Part shown: positions 33,117 through 47,600 of the stretch, in pieces
Layout: each line of letters begins with the position of its first letter
Position numbering within the stretch: the first letter of the stretch is position 1
Source: Lytechinus pictus
Lineage: Eukaryota; Echinodermata; Echinoidea; Temnopleuroida; Toxopneustidae
Assembly: GCF_037042905.1 (NCBI RefSeq)
Contig: NW_026974140.1
Span: forward strand, 9,807,001-9,871,000
DNA: 64,000 nucleotides
Direction of reading: 5' to 3'
Made by a program: the position numbers and the translations under genes
The notes under the pieces: model-generated
Database searches by the model: none
Told to the model about the DNA's origin: nothing
What the model saw: only the letters and a program-made list of their open reading frames with translations

Positions 33117-35885
33117 TCTCATCAATCTGAAAAAATAAAGAAATAAAAACAAAACAATCAATTTAGATCACTATCACTAAACCATCAACAGCCCGCAAAA
33201 TGATGACTTGCTGAGTGAATTCCTGCTTAACTATATCAATTTCATATCAGAGGCAATATTTGGTCTCCTGCACTATATACCACTCACATCAAAATATTGT
33301 TTACTACATTGTCAATTGGAAGTACATTCAAGTAATTGATGGGGTTCAGGTGCAACGACCGAACACACGCAAGTTCTTTTCTCCTTTACCCCACAAAATA
33401 TTCCAACCTCATATTACTAGATTTCCTTCATCTCTCGCCCATGCAATCTCTTTGTGATTCGAACAATCACTAAGGATTCTCAATTGGCTAGGTATTGGTT
33501 GGACCTTGTTGGTTTCCCCCTTTAAAAACCGCATTTAAATTTTGAAAACGTTTTCAGAAAATGTTGTTCCAATGTTAGCACCCTACGTGTTGGGCCATGA
33601 ACATGTCTTTCGACAAATTAATTATGATTCAGTAAAGTGTTTGAGGACAAGTAAAATGCGGTTTTTCGATCGACGCTTGATGTGCGATGCGACGGGGGGA
33701 ACGGCCGAGCCAGGAAACGATCGAAAGCAGAAGTACCTCTTATCTGAAAGTTTGCTGAAGATGCATCTCTTTTGTAGAGGATGTATTCATGATGTATCAT
33801 CAGCATACTCAATAAACCGTTTTATTGACGATTTGGGAAATTAAGACGGGAAAGGAATTAGTTTAATATCGTAGGGAAGACATCAGTCTGATATTCAATT
33901 AACTCTTTCTTGTTCCACTGTTTGATAATTTCCATGTGTTTCTAACAACCTAACGCAAGACAGACCGTGGGTAGGCGAAGTTGGGAGGAGGGGCTATCAC
34001 CCCGTAAAAAAAAAAAAACATTTGTATTTTTTATGAAATCTTTGTGCATCTTCGGCATGTTAATATTCATTCAATTCAATTTGATAACTGGTCGATAAGA
34101 TTTTTTTACACGCTTAATTCATACAAAATAATCAGTTATTCATTACCTGCGTTTTTTTCTCGGCTTCCTCGCGGCGCTCGTTCGCACATCTTTCAAAATA
34201 GTGCACCATATAAAAAACAAACCTTGTCAAATCTATTGTCTCATGGCTGGCATCACCGCAGAGAGATGACAACGAAAGATAGGTGAATGCATGGGTGGTC
34301 GCGGTACTGTGGTAGGCAAATTGCATCACTTCGTTAGAAACTTCTTTATGATCACGACCATGATATCATTTTGTCTTTATCTCTGTGAATATTAAGAACT
34401 CAATAATGAAGGCGATGATTACCTTACGAGGATTGCAATTCAGTTGGCGTATCTCATTCCCTTAAACGCGGACATGTATTTATAAAATCATTAAATGCTC
34501 CACATATCACTACCGTTCCAACTTTATTTACCCCGGTCATTCTCATTATTCTACTTGTACAGATGCCCCTGCGCGAAGATGAAATTGAAATCATGTCGAA
34601 CATGTCGAATGTAATGACAAAACCTCGGGCAATGTTTGATTCCGTTGCAATACCTTGGCCTCAAGGGACCAATTTATCTCTGAAACCCTTTCATTTTTAA
34701 GGACTATTATCAAGGAGGTCAAGTTCAATTGACTCCCAAAGTACCTATAGAACATCAAACATCTGACTGAGCAGATGTTTTCAAGATTCGAGACATTTTT
34801 TATTCCATTTCAATTTATATTTATTACAGTAAATCTGAGTAGAGTCTATATAGAATCACGCAAGATTTGTATGCAAATGAGATGTTCCACGAACAGCAAA
34901 TACATGAACATGCAGCTTTTAATACATGATTAATAAAATTATTAAGGGGAATCGTCAACTTATTGTCTGTTTTTGTAATGTGGAAAAAGTAATTCCTTTA
35001 AATAATCATTAAACTTATCTTAATGTTGATTCCCTTGGATTTTATGGAAATAACCCGGCTATGGTCCTGTGGGAGATCTGCCTGGCATTGTCTGGAACTG
35101 CCTTCTTCCTTGAGTATGATCGTCTATCTGTAATTTACTGCCACCTCCCACAGTCTTGGAACAATAACGTTATGTCATTAAGAATACAAACCCGCCAAAA
35201 TGCACAAAAATTAGTATGGTCAGGATCCCGACGGAAGAATTGAGATATGTGTATATCTTTATTTTTTAAATTTAATTATTATTTTTTACAAAATCGGGAT
35301 GGGCTGTTCGTAGCTTTCTAATATGTAAATTTCGTTCTCATTATCATTAGGTAGGAATATTCACTCAACTATCTTGGTCCCGGGGGGGGGGGGTACTCCT
35401 GTGCAGAAATTAAGCCCCCCCCCCTTCACGCCTTGCCAGCAGTTCCCAATTATAACATATTTGTCATTGACCGATCCGTTTCCCCCATTCCTAAGCCCCT
35501 TATTTCAGGCGTCAGTTCTTGAAAAAAAAAACCTCGTTTCATGTTAAATTCCAGTTCCCAGGTATCCCCATTTGCAGAGGAATATCTCGTTCTTATGCAT
35601 TGACCTGGAAAGCATGGGGTCCTGGGGTGCTTGAAGCGCCCCCAAATGCTGCGTGTATTATAATTCGCCATAGGCAGCCCCCAGGTATACAGGAAAAAAA
35701 ATGAAAAATTGAAAAATGACCTTCCTGTTGAAGTGAACCCTCTTCTTTTTTTAATATCTATTTTTCAGTTTGTTTGCTTTTCAATTTTCTTGGGGATGAT
35801 TTGACTTCGACTTCTCGGGACCAATTTTACTTACTTTTTGTAGTGAAAACACCTATTTTTTTGTCATTTACATCAGCAGCCTCAC
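33117..35885. other. No gene recognised
   Basis: A 100-codon + frame at 33542-33844 is unrecognised and has no promoter or splice support. A G run followed by a C run lies near 35384-35424. The rest is AT-rich. Confidence 0.4.
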
Positions 35886-35889
35886 TTAA

Positions 35890-36484
35890 AGGGGAATCCA
35901 ACCCAAATAAAAACTTGTTTTTATAAGAAAGAGAAAAATCAGACAAGTTGATAGGTGAAAGTTTGAACGATATTGGACAAACAACAAGAAAGTTATGAAT
36001 TTTTAAAAGTTGTAAATATTGATAATCACTATACCCATGGAGACTTCAAATTGGTCGCATATGGGATGTCATAGTGATGTAAGGCAAGGACTACTCTTCC
36101 ATGTACTCCAATACATATTATTGCTAAAATGTCATTTTTTCAAAAGGTTTTATTTCAAGTTATATTTTTCTTACATGAGGACATAAAACAATATACTACC
36201 TGGATTATATTTAGATTACTGCCCCAGGGGAATGGGTACTTAGGAGAAAACCACAAATCCCTGATAATAAAGTACATGGCCTATGGGAAAGTTGTCCTTG
36301 CCCCTTGTCATAATTTACTTACCCAGTTGCCAATTTGAAATCTACATACTATTAGTGATCTCAATTTTAAAGCAGCTATAACTTTCTTATTGCTTCTCCG
36401 ATTTCTTTCAAACTTTCACCATTCTGTTTAAATTATTTTTCTCCTTCCCAACACAATATTTTATGGCCAAGGCTGGATTCCCCT
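35890..36484. mobile_element. TTAA-flanked palindromic MITE (AGGGGAATCC family)
   Basis: 595 bp, with TTAA at 35886-35889 and 36485-36488. The left end AGGGGAATCCAACCC pairs with the right end, in reverse AGGGGAATCCAGCC. The internal arms also correspond, for example CAAGAAAGTTATGAATTTTT on the left with its reverse AATAAGAAAGTTATAGCTG on the right. No transposase. Same architecture as the other TTAA families in this window. Confidence 0.8.
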
Positions 36485-36987
36485 TTAAGAAAATCGTTCC
36501 AAGGGCCCTGTTCTTATGCCCCTCATTTCATAGTTCATAGTATGGTTTCCAAATTTGGGGGCAGAACACCCCTACGCTTTCCAAAATCTGAGTGTATCTC
36601 TCTCACATACCATGTCTCGCTCTGTTCTACTTACATCATGCCAAATCAGGGGCAGCACTGGGATACAATGATTGGGCAAAGACTCGTACTTCAGGCTAAG
36701 GGCCTTGTACTTGCAGGTTCTTCCCCTTCCTTTCTAACCAGTAAGTTTAGTTAAGGGTGGCTCAAAAGGAATTTAGCAAGGTCGTCATGATGACCCGGTT
36801 TCAAACTTCGTGCATGTGATCTGAGAACCAGTTTTACTCTTCTTTTACCCCTTTTTCATTTAACCATTTTTGGGGGTCATTAATAACCATTTTGGTATAA
36901 AAGAGGAAAGTTTTGGTGTCATATTTTTGAACATTTGGATCAGCCCCTGTGATGCATTTCATGAAACAAAGCAATGGTTTACAGGAT

Positions 36988-37215
36988 GGGGGGAGCTTAG
37001 GGGCGCTTGCCCCCCACAAAAAAAGATCACGACCAACAAAAAAGGAAAAATGGAAAGAGAGAAGTGTGAAATATGTTATATTCTGCATATTCTGTCACAA
37101 AATTTGATTTTTTAAATTAAGAATGTCGAAATTTTTGCTCGCACGCTCGCATTTTTAAAATAATATTTTACCAATGCGCCGTATCTGACCCCCACAATTT
37201 TCGGCCCATTACGCA
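36988..37215 (+). repeat. Family G element (poly-G start, GCTCGCACGCTCGC core)
   Basis: Same order of parts as 11692-11892: G/C-run start, purine-rich stretch, GTGAAATATGTTATATTCTG, TCTGTCACAAAATTTGA, GTCGAAATTTTTGCTCGC, then GCGCCGTATCTGACCCCC. Confidence 0.5.
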
Positions 37216-38985
37216 AACTGAAACAAATAGTTGGTGATTTCGTTGATAACGGTTTTAAACTACTGAAATCCTTGCATCTGATTGGCTCAGAACAAGTTAG
37301 TCAATGAAAAACATTGAAAAGATGCTTCATGAATCACTCCCTTGGTGTCTTGTATCCATGTCTTTTTCAGGTGGAAAGAAACTCACTTTTCTCACTAAAG
37401 CATTTTAGGACGGCGGAAAGGAGAGTGAAATTTGTTTCTATTTTTTGATCTGAGAATTAGCAGGCAATTGACCGTGCTGTCCGGTAAGATATTATATTTC
37501 CCGCCTTTCAGCACGCTCATCATGCATTTGGTTTTCCGCTGTTGGGCGCATATACAGAGGTCGACCTTTTTATATAATTTTTTTTCATTGCGAATTATTG
37601 CCAGCATATAGCGTATAATAGGTTCAGCATGAATTATTTCTCGATATATATATTATGGTTGAAATTGTGGTTGAAAAAGTTTCCGTAAAAAAAACCCCGG
37701 AGAGATACGAGGCCCGGAATATACACGCCAGATCTACCGATATTGGAGGGGTGGGTTGCTGACACCTCGAAACTAGAAACGATTTATTTATGTTTGAAAA
37801 TTCAATTTCTTCAACTACATCAAAATTCTTCTAATTTCATATAATATCTGGAAATCTGACCTCATTAAATAAATGTATAAAATAAGTAAAAGATTGATTG
37901 TAATGAATATTCATTGGGCAAATATCTTTCCATCAAAATATGATGATGATCATGATGAAAATAGATTACAATAGTTTAAGAAAACGTCCCACTTTTGTGA
38001 ATTCTTTGTGGAAAACAGATCCCCATATCCCACTCCTTCCTGGTGTCGGGGTACGTAAATGAGCTGAAGGACCCCCCCCCCCCCTGTTGAAAAAAATATG
38101 ATTCGATGATTACATTCTATATAAACCCAAATATACCAATATTAAATCAACATTAAACCTTAATAAACTATGAAATGGGTCAAATATTAATATAATAGGT
38201 GATATGTGTTCTCGAAATAAGTGGTCCGATTGGCTAGTTATCGCTATCACTGGTGCGATAATTTTGTCGATCTTGGAAATATATTAGGGAATACTAGTGG
38301 ATCATTGCGAAAATGACATTACAAGCTCTAAAGTATGGCATAACAAGGTACATGATTATATACCATCTAGAATAGTGAAAAGAAGGAATAAAACAAATTT
38401 ACCATCTCCCTATTCTCGATCTATCCTATTCCAATGAATGTACATGTATATGAACTTTGCATTATTTCATTATTTTTTTATTTCAACAGTTGATAGCTCC
38501 ATTCTTTAACCAGCCTCTTTTTTATGGGGGGGGGGGGATTTACCCAGATGTATATTAAAGGTAGTAAATATTATTCTATAATTGTTGTTAATTATTGTTG
38601 GTTTTTCGTTTCCATAGTTTCTGTTGGATTGATACTAGCTGTATCATTGACATGTTATGTGGATAATTTGCTTTTTTTTTTAAAGATTCACAGCTGTCTG
38701 TCCCGTCAACCATTCCTACTCTCTCTTTAATGTCAGCAGAATAAAGTATTCGATATACATGTATCGGTAAGTCATAAAGAAGGATAGTGCGCGAAATAAT
38801 GCCATTAGTTGCGTCACATGATGCATTCCTCCCGAGAATAAACAGGTATTCCTGTTTGAGAAGTGACGAGTTTCACTATACCTGCATGCTATGCCCGAAC
38901 TTTCATGATTTCATACTTTCCCAACATATTGGAGTGCAGTTAGAAATGCCCTTGTCTATGACTGTGACGGGGTAAATGACAACCA
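37216..38985. other. No gene recognised
   Basis: C run near 38071-38084 and G run near 38526-38537. A weak acceptor-like TCTTTTTCAG at 37361-37380 leads into a short open frame, but no family is recognised. Confidence 0.4.
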
Positions 38986-38989
38986 ATGT

Positions 38990-39075
38990 GAGAATAATAA
39001 TAATGATAATAATGCGCATTTATATGGCGCCATCTATCTAGAAATATTATATTCCGAGGCGCACGTGAACAGAAA
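38990..39075 (-). repeat. LINE 3' tail remnant with ATT repeats
   Basis: The minus strand reads GGCGCCATATAAATGCGC followed by ATT/ATC repeats, the same tail layout as the LINE fragments at 26140-26790 and 51445-51822. No RT sequence remains next to it. Confidence 0.5.
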
Positions 39076-39509
39076 AGAATCAGCGAGTTTGGGTGAGTGT
39101 CAAATTGCCAAGAACTAATACTGGTCTTTAGTTCTATCAAGAAAGCTAAACATAGAGACTCTTGCATAATTTTTTTTAATCTACTGGCCTATTAACCTTT
39201 TAAGTAGTTAACAATTGTAAGAATGAAATAAAATACAAGAGAAATACATTAAGACAACTTTTAAAGATATTAATTCGATTTGATTTTTGTATTATGTTTT
39301 ATTTATTTTACTGTTGATGCCAAGATTTTCCATTACACTGATATCAACCAGAAATATGTGGACATAGGATGACGGTGAGCAATACATATTTACTTAGATA
39401 CAATCACAAACAACCAGAGTATATCATCATTCACCATGTTCACAAGGTCATTAGAAATTATAGAAATGGTGAAGAAAACCGCCGTTATATGCACAAGCAT
39501 TAATGACGG
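39076..39509. other. No gene recognised
   Basis: AT-rich sequence without recognisable features. Confidence 0.35.
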
Positions 39510-39765
39510 GTTTGAGGGGGGGTCAAATATTGCGTATAGGGAAAAACATCGCGAGTAAGCGAGGCGAGCGTACGAAAATTGTGTTACTTTTTAAGATAAA
39601 ATTAAAATTTTGTGATATATTTTGACAATTTTGATATTCAAATAGATATCAGATTTTACCTTGTTTCTTTCTTCTTTTATTTCATTTTTTTTTTCATGGT
39701 TTTGGAACATTTGGGTCTCCAAGCCTTCGCCCATCTATACTCCAGTGATTATGCAGGTTCATTTA
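39510..39765 (-). repeat. Family G element in reverse orientation
   Basis: Contains GCGAGTAAGCGAGGCGAGCG, AAAATTTTGTGATATATTTTG, a pyrimidine-rich stretch, and an end GCCCATCTATACTCCAGTG. The order is the reverse of 11692-11892. Confidence 0.45.
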
Positions 39766-41416
39766 TATATTTTTTAATTGATCGAGACTACATTTTTTCC
39801 GATAATGTTTTACCAAGGACATGACGTGGGCTTCAAGTTTTTACCTCCTTCCCCTGACCGTGTTGAACTCCGCACTGTTTAGCCCCAAGACGCGGAAGAC
39901 ATCTCAAAATGATTTCTTCCAAATCCGATCTTAATCTGCCGACGTGACCATAATTCACACCCGCCAATAAGAAGGAAAATGAAAATACGCCGTTTGGATA
40001 CACACCACAGCGACAATGCATCGAGGTGAATTTCCCTGGAGGTACAACATTCACTTCTTTAAATAAACACCATCAGATTAAGTATATTTGACGCACCTGT
40101 ATAATCTGTTGTGCTTTCTATTCATGGAATATGACTAATGATCTTTTAAAGGTGAAAAGCAGGAGGAAAAAAAATCCCCTCAATAAAAAAGACGAAAAAT
40201 AATAAGAGCACATGACATGAATACAATTGACATGTTTGGTTTCAAAATATTTTCAAATTCGTGATATCGTTTCTAAAACGAACGAAATATTTCTTTGAAA
40301 GATATTGTTTGTGTTTTAGATTATTGTGTGTGTGCGGTTGTATGGGTGGGTGTGTGGTGGTGTGCGTGTGTAGGGGTGAGGGTGTGTGGGGTGTGTATGT
40401 TAGGATATATGAGTGTGTTTAAGATTGTGAGGGTGGGAGACACAGAGGAAGAGTGGGAGGGGGTACAATACAGTGTAAAATAACGTTAGTTTAAGATCAT
40501 CAATTATAGTTTTTTATTAAGTAGCCCTGAAGATCATTTCGTGATTGACACTCCTTAAATTAGTAAAACCATAAAATTCCCGATTTCTTTAAATAATAAA
40601 AAAATGAAGCAAAGTTTGACCTCCTTCCTTCGCACGCCTCGTGATGCTTTCACCCTTCTTGCAGATGAGTCACAAAAACCCCAAAATATCTTCAATATTT
40701 CCATGGAGGTTTGAAATATTTCCTCTTCTTAAATACCCCTGTTGCCCCTGGAGACCGATAGTTTAATTTAGTGAGGTTGGCGTAAATTGGTTTCTCCATC
40801 AATATACATTTGATGAATTAGGGCTTTTTTGACCGAATATTTGATGTGAAATGAAATAAGGACCCGTGTCAATCCGCACAACCTGCAGTATATATTTTTT
40901 TCAATTTCCATCTTTTAAAGAGAATATCAAATAAACACAATAATTGGTATTCTAATCTGGTTTATTAATATTTTCTTTGAAATTCCATGCTGGTAGACAT
41001 ATGTTCATGTCTTGAACTTAATTTTGACTGTCAGAGATGAAGAGGAAGATAGAGAAAGAAAGAGGGAGAGATAGAGAGCGAGATGGAGAAACATCACGAA
41101 GAAGGTGCAATATTTTAGCTGTTAAGATATCGCCATGTTCATGATTTTTCGCTGTTCGCAGGTACACGGATTTTTTTCGGGGGGGGGGGGGGTTATGTAC
41201 AATATTTTAGAAAATGTATTTATTTATTATCTATTTATTTATTATGCCTTTTAAAATTAATATTGAAAAATTTGGTAACAGTTTGATAACATTTGTGCAC
41301 TTGAGGTGTATTTTTAATGATACAGGAGGATTCCTTGACCAGGGCAGGCTGACCCTCCCCTCTATGTACACCCCTTTTTTAAAATATAAAAATCGTTTTA
41401 AATCATTAGTCATAGC
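39766..41416. other. No gene recognised; GT-rich patch
   Basis: A GT/GGT-rich tract at 40321-40452 is low complexity. A GA-rich tract lies near 41040-41090 and a G run near 41179-41192. Confidence 0.45.
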
Positions 41417-41418
41417 TA

Positions 41419-41584
41419 CACTGTAAAAAATGAAGTGCTAATTTAGCACTTTCGGTGCTTGTAGAGTGACTGCACTACAAGTGCTGATTTTCTAGTTCAA
41501 ATTTAAACTAGAAAATCAGCACTCGTAGTGCAGTTACTATACAAGCACTGTAAGTGCTAAATTAGCACTTCATTTTTTACAGTG
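41419..41584. mobile_element. Near-perfect palindromic MITE, TA-flanked
   Basis: 166 bp flanked by TA on each side. The two arms of about 83 nt differ at only about six positions. Ends CACTGTAAAAAATGAAGTGC; sub-palindromes GTGCTAATTTAGCAC lie within each arm. Non-autonomous; a Tc1/mariner-like origin is inferred from the TA flanks. The low arm divergence suggests recent insertion or arm homogenisation. Confidence 0.85.
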
Positions 41585-41624
41585 TACATGTATAACAAAA
41601 AAAGGTCACATCGGTGTACCTACG

Positions 41625-41625
41625 G

Positions 41626-41664
<39 letters not shown>
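41625..41664. repeat. (TA)n microsatellite
   Basis: About 20 alternating TA units. Confidence 0.95.
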
Positions 41665-41669
<5 letters not shown>

Positions 41670-44600
41670 AACAGGTCATCAATATCTCGAAAGTGTCAGT
41701 TGCTTGACAAATTAGTCTGTCGTCTGTTACCTGAATATTTTGGTTTAGAAAATGTGATTCACGTAAGTTGAAGGACATTTGTGATTCTGGGGAAATACTT
41801 GTTTCATTTTCATGTTAACAGGAGAGTACGAAAAAGAGTAGTCATGCAAGACATTCCATATCTGTTTGGAAATAGACTCCGTATAGATGAAATTATGAGA
41901 GGGGTGACATAGAAAGAAGGGCGATAGAGAGAGAGAGAGAGAGAGAGAGAAAGGGAGGGAGGGAGAGGGGAGTCAAGCCAGATGGCAGGTAAACTAAGGC
42001 ATTTTTTTTACATTAAAATATTGAGCGTCATCAATCATGCACTATTTCCCCGATTTGTCATCTATTATCAATTTGACAACAGCCCAATGAACTATTCCAT
42101 AACTTTGAATAAAATTACAAGGTCAGAACTAAATATTTGTCCTTTAATAACTTAACTCGGTTAGCCGTGCTACCCCTAAAAGTTTCGGTACATATACGAT
42201 AGTAGATTATTGCGATGACATGAGAGGTCATACGCTTAAACAGGAATATTCAAGCTCTGATGCTGAAATTTGAATAATTTCTTGAAGTATTTAATACTAC
42301 ACAATAATGCCCCCTTTGTTTTGTTTAAAATGGCAGTACCATGTTGTCGAAAAAAATATCAATTTTAATTTTTAAATCAAGGCACAACGATTTATTTAAG
42401 GTATGCATACGTACGTGATAAGATCAAAGTGATATTAAAAGCATCATAAACAACAGAGTCTCTCATATCTTGATTTTTAATATACATGTATATATTTTAA
42501 ACATCCGGTTAGCAATTCAATCAAAGCAGAGTAACCAAATTTCGGTGAGGGTGCCAAGACTGCGCCAGTGGGCATTAAATTTCTTAGTAAGATATAACTC
42601 TTGTTTTCGTGTAAGTTATGTGAAATTCAATATTAATTTGCCCTCGAGAATTGACCAATGGCCAGAGAGTTCAGAGGTTTTATTGCCCTACGTCACAATG
42701 ACGTAATTGTTGACTTGACCGTGGTTCTGGCCGAAGTATGGAGGTCAGAGTTGACGATCTTGACCGTTCGTCTCGAAGTACTGCTCTATTTCCTTCGCTT
42801 GGCTGAAGTTGTTGATTAGCGCTGACCGCTTTCATTAATACAATGCATATTTGAAATAATGATTGATGTCCGCAGGATAAAGTATGATGCTGCCGTGACG
42901 TATTACCCCTTAAAACTTTTATATCGTTATGAATTTTCTTCGATTGTTCAAAAAGTCAAATGGACAGAAGAGAAAAGAAAGAAAGCAAGTATGGGAAACT
43001 CGCGAAACCCAGCGCTATTTCTTTTGACATAAAATTATGTCATTATTCATAAATAAGAGTGAAACAAGGTTGATGATTCTACAAGAAGATGAAAGAGCGG
43101 AGATTGATTGCAGAAAATCGGATATAGAGAGAGGACAGAAGGAGAGAGAAGGGGAGGGGTGGGATAAAGAAATAGATATAAACAGAGGATACCCGTTGAT
43201 ATGGTAATATATTAAAAAAAAGATTTATTTTGAGGAAAAACGAAAGTGCGTAATTCTCGAATTAAACCACTGTACTTTTCCTTTGGGGATGTTTGTGAGG
43301 GTTAATGAGTTCTTATTTTACATTTTTGTCTCTCTTTTCTAACTTAAATTTCAGATGATGAGGTTATGACTAACCTTAATTAACCTTGCGTGTGAACAGT
43401 TCAGACTATGCATTCGTGCTGCATGCAGATGAATTCCAATATAATAAAGAACTTCTAGGTTCATATTTGGAAAATTAAGTCATATTTAAGTCTTTAAATA
43501 GCCATTGCCCCTTAGTAATGTCAGCATAACATCCATTGACATTGGGCTGCTCCGATGTGTGTCATTTTCAATATCTTAAAGCATCGAGGATGATATCTTT
43601 GGTCAGTAGCAGATCAAAGGGTGGGGGGAGGGAACATTAATCCAAGGGGAAATGTGAAATAATTGAAAACTAAAATGTCAAATGCCAGTAAAAAAAAAAA
43701 AAGGGGGGGGGGGCAATTAGACGGACACATTTACATTGTTTACCTTCAAAGGATGCTTTGTAATCAAATTAAAGATTATATTGACTTGTCATAATTTAAA
43801 ATATATATATATATCATGAACAAATCCATCGTATCGTATCCATGAGTTCCTCGGAATAGAACTGTATTCCCCCAGTCATGGATAGGGTAAAATATGGTAT
43901 TTTAATGGAACAGTGTGTAATTTACTTAGTGATCAAATTGGTTATTTGATTTGCAAATTATCCATGACTTACAAATGACATTTAATGTACATGATGTAGG
44001 CACAGGGAATATATAATTCATCTTACAGTAGGCCTCCTTAAACCCACAGTAAACACTCTCGATCAAGGGGTAATTAAAATTATAATGACTATTATAACCA
44101 AACTTGTAAATCTTTCAGATATGTGATGCCTGTTTTTTGTCTAAAGGCATGATTATCATAGCACTGTATTATTAAGTGCATATCTTCGTCTGGATCTCAA
44201 ACCCTTGTTGTTGAACTCATAAACGTTGATTCTGCGGCTAGCCATTCGTTAACCTCGATCAAGAAAATTATTTACATCATCTCTTTTCTCCTGTCATATT
44301 TTGTTGAAGCCAAATGGCCTTTTCTTCCCATCAGTGCTTCGTTGTAACGTCTTTTTGACTCTAAGTGCAGAGATTTATTATCCGCAAGATGCTCAACCCC
44401 GACGGTGTATCTGCCTTATTGCTAGGTGACAAGGATAATGGTCACACCATTAAGTGAAGGATCCTTAGGTGCACGTCATGCTATCGGAAATATCCAACAT
44501 TGCAGCTGTCCATACGAAGCGATGAGTGTATAGATAAATATGAACTTGACTGAAAGACAATCGTCACTGATTATAAGCATTACCATGTAAGACTTCAGAA

Positions 44601-47600
44601 TCAAGAAAGTAGATGCAAAGTTATATGGAAAAAAGAATAATACATATTATAGAAAATATGATGAAAATATTTGATCTATTCATAAGCAGTTCGTATTCGA
44701 GGGAAATTCACCACGTTCACAAGGAAGTTGGATGCGAAAGATAGTAAAATGGACGAGTATCCGATTGAATCTGTCTCATAATCATGCACTGGAATCTGAA
44801 ATCCATCTCCAACAAAATAATCTTGGATCACGTTGACCAGAAACCGGGTCTGTTAGTGCATCATTCCGTCCTGGGTCAAAGTGATCCATAATTAAGTCTG
44901 ATATGACTACTTGTGGGTCAGTGTGACCCTTCCGGTGGACTATTTGACCATTAATAGTCTGGGTCATTTGTTTTTAATCCCAAGCAGAGTGTGGCACTAA
45001 CGAACCCGGTTTGGGGTCGACTACAGTAAACCGGATTTATGTGTGGGCCTGACATATACATGTGCATAGGGTTTATCAAGATGTCGACCGAAGCCCTTGA
45101 AATGTAATTCTTGACTTGAAGAAAGCCATATATAAACCCAGAGCTTCCATGAAAGGATAATGTTGAAGCAACACCCTACGAATGGCTTGCAGAAAAGTGA
45201 AGACACAATACATGCGTCCAGGATTCGAAAACGTCATGACTATTATATCCAATGACGCTTAACATTCCCTTGTATCGTCTTTCCGCTTCTCATTTCCTTT
45301 GACGAATACTTGATCCCTGAATACATACTGGCCATTAACTATAATACTACAACTTCATTAACCTTTGCTACGATACTCCATAACAAAAACAGGTCCATCA
45401 ATCCGAGATTTCAACCAAGAAATCCCTTATTTTTAATCCAGGTCATTCTCTAATTAAATTTCCAAAACGCCGCAGAAGAGACATGGGTAAATGATGTTTT
45501 TCTGTGTTCTTAGTTACGACCTAGCTCGGAAAGAAGGGGGAGAGTTACAACTTCTGGTAATTAATAAATGGGGGTAGGATGAGAAGGAGGAAAGGGGTTG
45601 ACAGAGAGGAGAGCGGCAGACAATATTGTTCATATAACGTTTGCCCATTCCACTCTTTCCTGTACCAGTTGTTTCCGGTGGATAAATGGCGCGATGAGAG
45701 AAAGAATGAAAAAGGGAATGGAGGGGTGACGGGGTCATAGTCTGATTATCAAAATCATAGTGATAATATCTGATGTTCTATAATAAAAACAATCTTTTTT
45801 AATGTTTTACATCAACGTGAAGAGGGCGAAAATGATAGACAATATAGACTGATCCCGTGTCATAACTGTTAACTGCCCTTAGAAAAACGGGTGAGGGGAG
45901 GGGGGGGGGGGTAAAGAGAGAAGAGACTTTAGTGGTGGGTAACAATGCCTCAGTTTCTAGGAGACCTAAAATATCTCTATTTGCAACTCCATACAAGAAA
46001 ATGATATCATTTTACATTTTCAAGTACAGAAACCCCAGATATTAATGATGTTGGATTGTGATAACGAAAACCAACTGACTTAGAAAAAAAAATGAAACAG
46101 GATGATCATGGATGATTAATTGGAATATTAAAATGCTCCACAGAGAGTGGAGAAAGGGCATACATTATGTATGGACAAAACCAGTGTATCCGATGACCGC
46201 CGAAATGATAATTTGTAAAATCGCAGAGACGTCGCGTCGTTCCAACGTATTAAGCGCTATAAAGTGGCATACAGTGATCATAATTATTATTTTTTAATCA
46301 AATGCAATAGAAAGTAGAAAAAATATAGGTATGAGATGAAAAGAAATAACAAATTTTCTGACAGATAAAAGAAAAAGGATGTAGTCATCAAACGAATCTC
46401 CTAGCATACCAAAACTTGTTACAAAGATATTGCCTGACTATCTTAAATTATGTCCACGCTGGATGTTTCGTTACATCGTGGAAGTGGTAAATACTTGATA
46501 TCATAACCTCCCCCGCCATTACCAAGTATGACCATGATAACGTTGCCAAAAAGTTATAAAACATAAGTTTGAAGTGCAACCTTATTGATTTAGCTGTCTG
46601 ACTCCATTACTGGGAAGATCAGGTGTATTCGATTGGTAAACTGATTCTCTTCTGCCAGAAAATACAGTCAGAGAAACGAATAGTTGTACAAGGTTTACCA
46701 ATATTTGAAGTCGACTTTGATCCGCATTTTCCACCAACATCTCCCGATGTCTGTCTGCCCATCTTCGCCTGTTGTCTACCTGGTTGTGTATTAACCGCTA
46801 TATGTTCTTGTCTGTCTGTCTGTCTGTATGTCTCTTTTGTTGTTTTGGCCATCTACAGTGATACGACCCCACACCCCCTGTCCGCAACGATGCAACTTTG
46901 GAAGATCTGATGGGTCAGAGTTTGATCGCGGTTTTCATGTTTTTCATGAGATTGTATTAAGCTGATTTCATCTTTTTAGGGTTTACCATCTTTCTATTTC
47001 CACGGAAATCCTTCTCTTAACATGAATCGTAATGACGGGTCAGTCACAAAGAACTTATGTTCCATGGATTACAACACAGATCTATCGAAGATGACAACAA
47101 ATGAAAAAAAAATTATGTAGGTTTGTGTTCATATATGACATGTATGAGGTTTGGAATATTTTAACCCTTTGCCTGCTTGATTAATTCATGGATATAATTT
47201 TCTTTGGGTTTAGATTTTTTTTTAGATTACATCATTGTCACTAACGTTTATTCTATCAAAATACTATAGACTTTTATTGACTTCTTTATTATGAAAATGA
47301 TTAAATTAAAGGGGAAAACTGATTATTTCGATTTTTTTTCAATTTAATTGTACGGATGAGCAAGATTGCAACATTATCTTGTCAAAGTGGGATATATTAT
47401 GATTCCGGTGTAGGGACAATGTCATGCCATGGTTAAGCATCGTTTTCTGGAAGTGAATGAATTAAACCCTTTACGAACACCACTTCTACTAACAATAGCA
47501 GTCGCAGATCAAAGATATTGTGACATCAATATTTATGTGTTCGCACATGTCATTTTGATGATTTACAACAAATAATCATTTTTCCTTGACGCTGACATTT

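Noticed and set aside
46623-46910. 95-codon cysteine-rich hydrophobic frame
   Set aside because: The hydrophobic part comes from a (TGTC)n tract and a pyrimidine-rich stretch.
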